Source: Limisphaerales bacterium
GTDB lineage: Bacteria; Verrucomicrobiota; Verrucomicrobiae; Limisphaerales; UBA11358
Length of the DNA: 6,718 nucleotides
Direction: 5' to 3'
NCBI GenBank assembly: GCA_003152145.1
Contig: PLZL01000155.1
Span: 153-6,870, forward strand
Below are positions 6,020 to 6,718 of the stretch, in pieces. Each line of letters opens with the position of its first letter. Within the stretch, counting starts at the first letter, position 1. The notes below the pieces were generated by a model. It saw nothing but the letters and a program-made list of their open reading frames with translations. It had not been told where the DNA came from and searched no databases. The position numbers and the translations under genes were made by a program.

Positions 6020-6382
6020 ATGAAAAACGAATCACGCGAGAACCGGATAGATTATGTCGAATTTCCATCGCCATCGAAGGAATCACATGCCGCCACGAAA
6101 CGGTTTTATGGCGAGGTGTTTGGATGGTCTTATCAGGCATGGGGCGACGATTATTCGGATACCAAGGACAGTGGAATCACTTCTGGAATAAGCAGCGCCA
6201 GCGAACATCGCCCATCCAAGCCGCTGGTCGTTCTGTTTTCCTCGAATCTGGAAGCGGTCAGGGAGCGTGTCATCAAGGCCGGCGGCAGGATTTCGAAGGA
6301 CATCGTCTCATTTCCGGGTGGCCGGCGTTTTCATTACCTTGATCCATCCGGCAACGAGCTTGGCGTCTGGTCTGACAAATAA
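6020..6382 (+). CDS. Small VOC (glyoxalase/bleomycin-resistance fold) protein
   Basis: 120 residues, no signal peptide, so cytoplasmic. One VOC module pair is visible: IDYVEFPSPSKESHAATKRFYGEVFGWSY (10-38) is the usual beta strand plus helix with the F-Y-x-x-x-F-G-W signature, and VVLFSSNLEAVRERVIKAGGRISKDIVSFPGGRRFHYLDPSGNELGVWSD (70-119) is the second half, with E113 in the DPSGNELGVW motif as the expected metal ligand. VOC proteins range from isomerases to dioxygenases and resistance proteins; no specific reaction can be assigned. The ATG at 6020 is preferred to an in-frame TTG at 5999, which adds only seven residues. No ribosome binding site is obvious. It stands alone between two repeat-rich spacers and has no clear link to the polysaccharide genes. 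Confidence 0.85.
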   Translation: MKNESRENRIDYVEFPSPSKESHAATKRFYGEVFGWSYQAWGDDYSDTKDSGITSGISSASEHRPSKPLVVLFSSNLEAVRERVIKAGGRISKDIVSFPGGRRFHYLDPSGNELGVWSDK

Positions 6383-6718
6383 CCTTCCGGTTGGCACTAC
6401 TTGCGTAGGGCTACTGTTGCGGACGGCCACCATTTATGGTCGGGCAGCATTCGACAACTCACATAATTTTAGCGCACCTCATCCGACTTTCAGCCGCCTT
6501 CTCCCCGGCGCGGAGAAGGAATCCCGTTCGAGGCGAAGTAGAAATTTGCGGTTGAATGGAATCCGTGTCCATCCGCGTATAGCGGCGTGGCCGCCACGCG
6601 GCTTTACGCCGTGTCCATTACGCCTTCATCTGATTTCGGCGCGACAAGCCGTGGTTAAAATGAGGTCTCGTGTAACTCGACCCTCCGAACGCCGAATCAG
6701 CCCTCCGAATCTGCCGCT
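6383..6718. other. Gene-free end of window with dispersed repeats
   Basis: No open frame looks real. In order it holds the 18-base repeat 6417-6434, a palindromic element at 6477-6519, a dispersed core variant at 6561-6584 (atccgtgtccatccgcgtat), a hairpin gcgtgg-ccg-ccacgc spanning 6585-6599, and the 28-base repeat 6662-6689 followed by a second ccctccgaa at 6701-6709. Confidence 0.7.
6477..6519. repeat. Palindromic intergenic element with 8-bp stem
   Basis: Begins cctcatccgac and ends in a perfect hairpin: ccttctcc (6497-6504), 7-base loop, ggagaagg (6512-6519). The arrangement (cctcatccg ... ccttctcccc ... ggagaagg) is much like a dispersed palindrome I know from alphaproteobacterial genomes. 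It lies about 95 bases after the VOC stop and has no T-run after the stem. Confidence 0.55.

Overview
The window looks like chromosomal DNA of a soil or freshwater Verrucomicrobiota bacterium, probably from the Pedosphaerales/Limisphaerales group. I infer this from three things: a secreted protein whose C-terminal module (SWPT ... LQ ... W..V ... YFRLS) is typical of that group; secreted plant-polysaccharide enzymes; and spacers full of short dispersed repeats (cores such as aatccgcgtaatctgcgg). This is a family-level impression, not a database result.

Layout. 1-183: 5' fragment of a GH53 galactanase-like gene, entering from the left edge and broken after about 50 codons. 184-450: spacer with a two-part dispersed repeat and a strong sigma70-like promoter. 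451-1737 (+): secreted multidomain beta protein. 1809-2903 (+): intact GH53 endo-galactanase-like enzyme whose 5' end is a second copy of the fragment at position 1. 2904-3173: repeat-rich spacer between convergent genes. 3174-4181 (-): DUF6263-type lipoprotein. 4182-4462: divergent spacer holding the second copy of the two-part repeat. 4463-5635 (+): exported CE15 glucuronoyl-esterase-like alpha/beta hydrolase. 5636-6019: spacer with a run of hairpins and small repeats. 6020-6382 (+): small VOC/glyoxalase-fold protein. 6383-6718: no gene, several dispersed repeats.

How the genes may work together. The GH53 protein would cut beta-1,4-galactan side chains of pectin and the CE15 protein would cut ester links between glucuronoxylan and lignin. 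Together with the secreted protein they suggest extracellular breakdown of plant cell walls. The lipoprotein and the VOC protein have no evident link to this. The genes do not form one operon: 451-1737 and GH53 may be co-transcribed, GH53 and the lipoprotein converge, and the lipoprotein and CE15 diverge.

The most notable features are signs of rearrangement. A 112-bp, about 92% identical piece of the GH53 gene flanks the 451-1737 gene as a direct repeat. The fragment's leader peptide resembles the CE15 leader rather than that of the intact GH53. The CE15-like protein has changed two substrate-binding positions. The spacer after CE15 holds two abutting perfect hairpins with the same AGC triloop. 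I saw no tRNA, rRNA, CRISPR array, transposase or phage gene.
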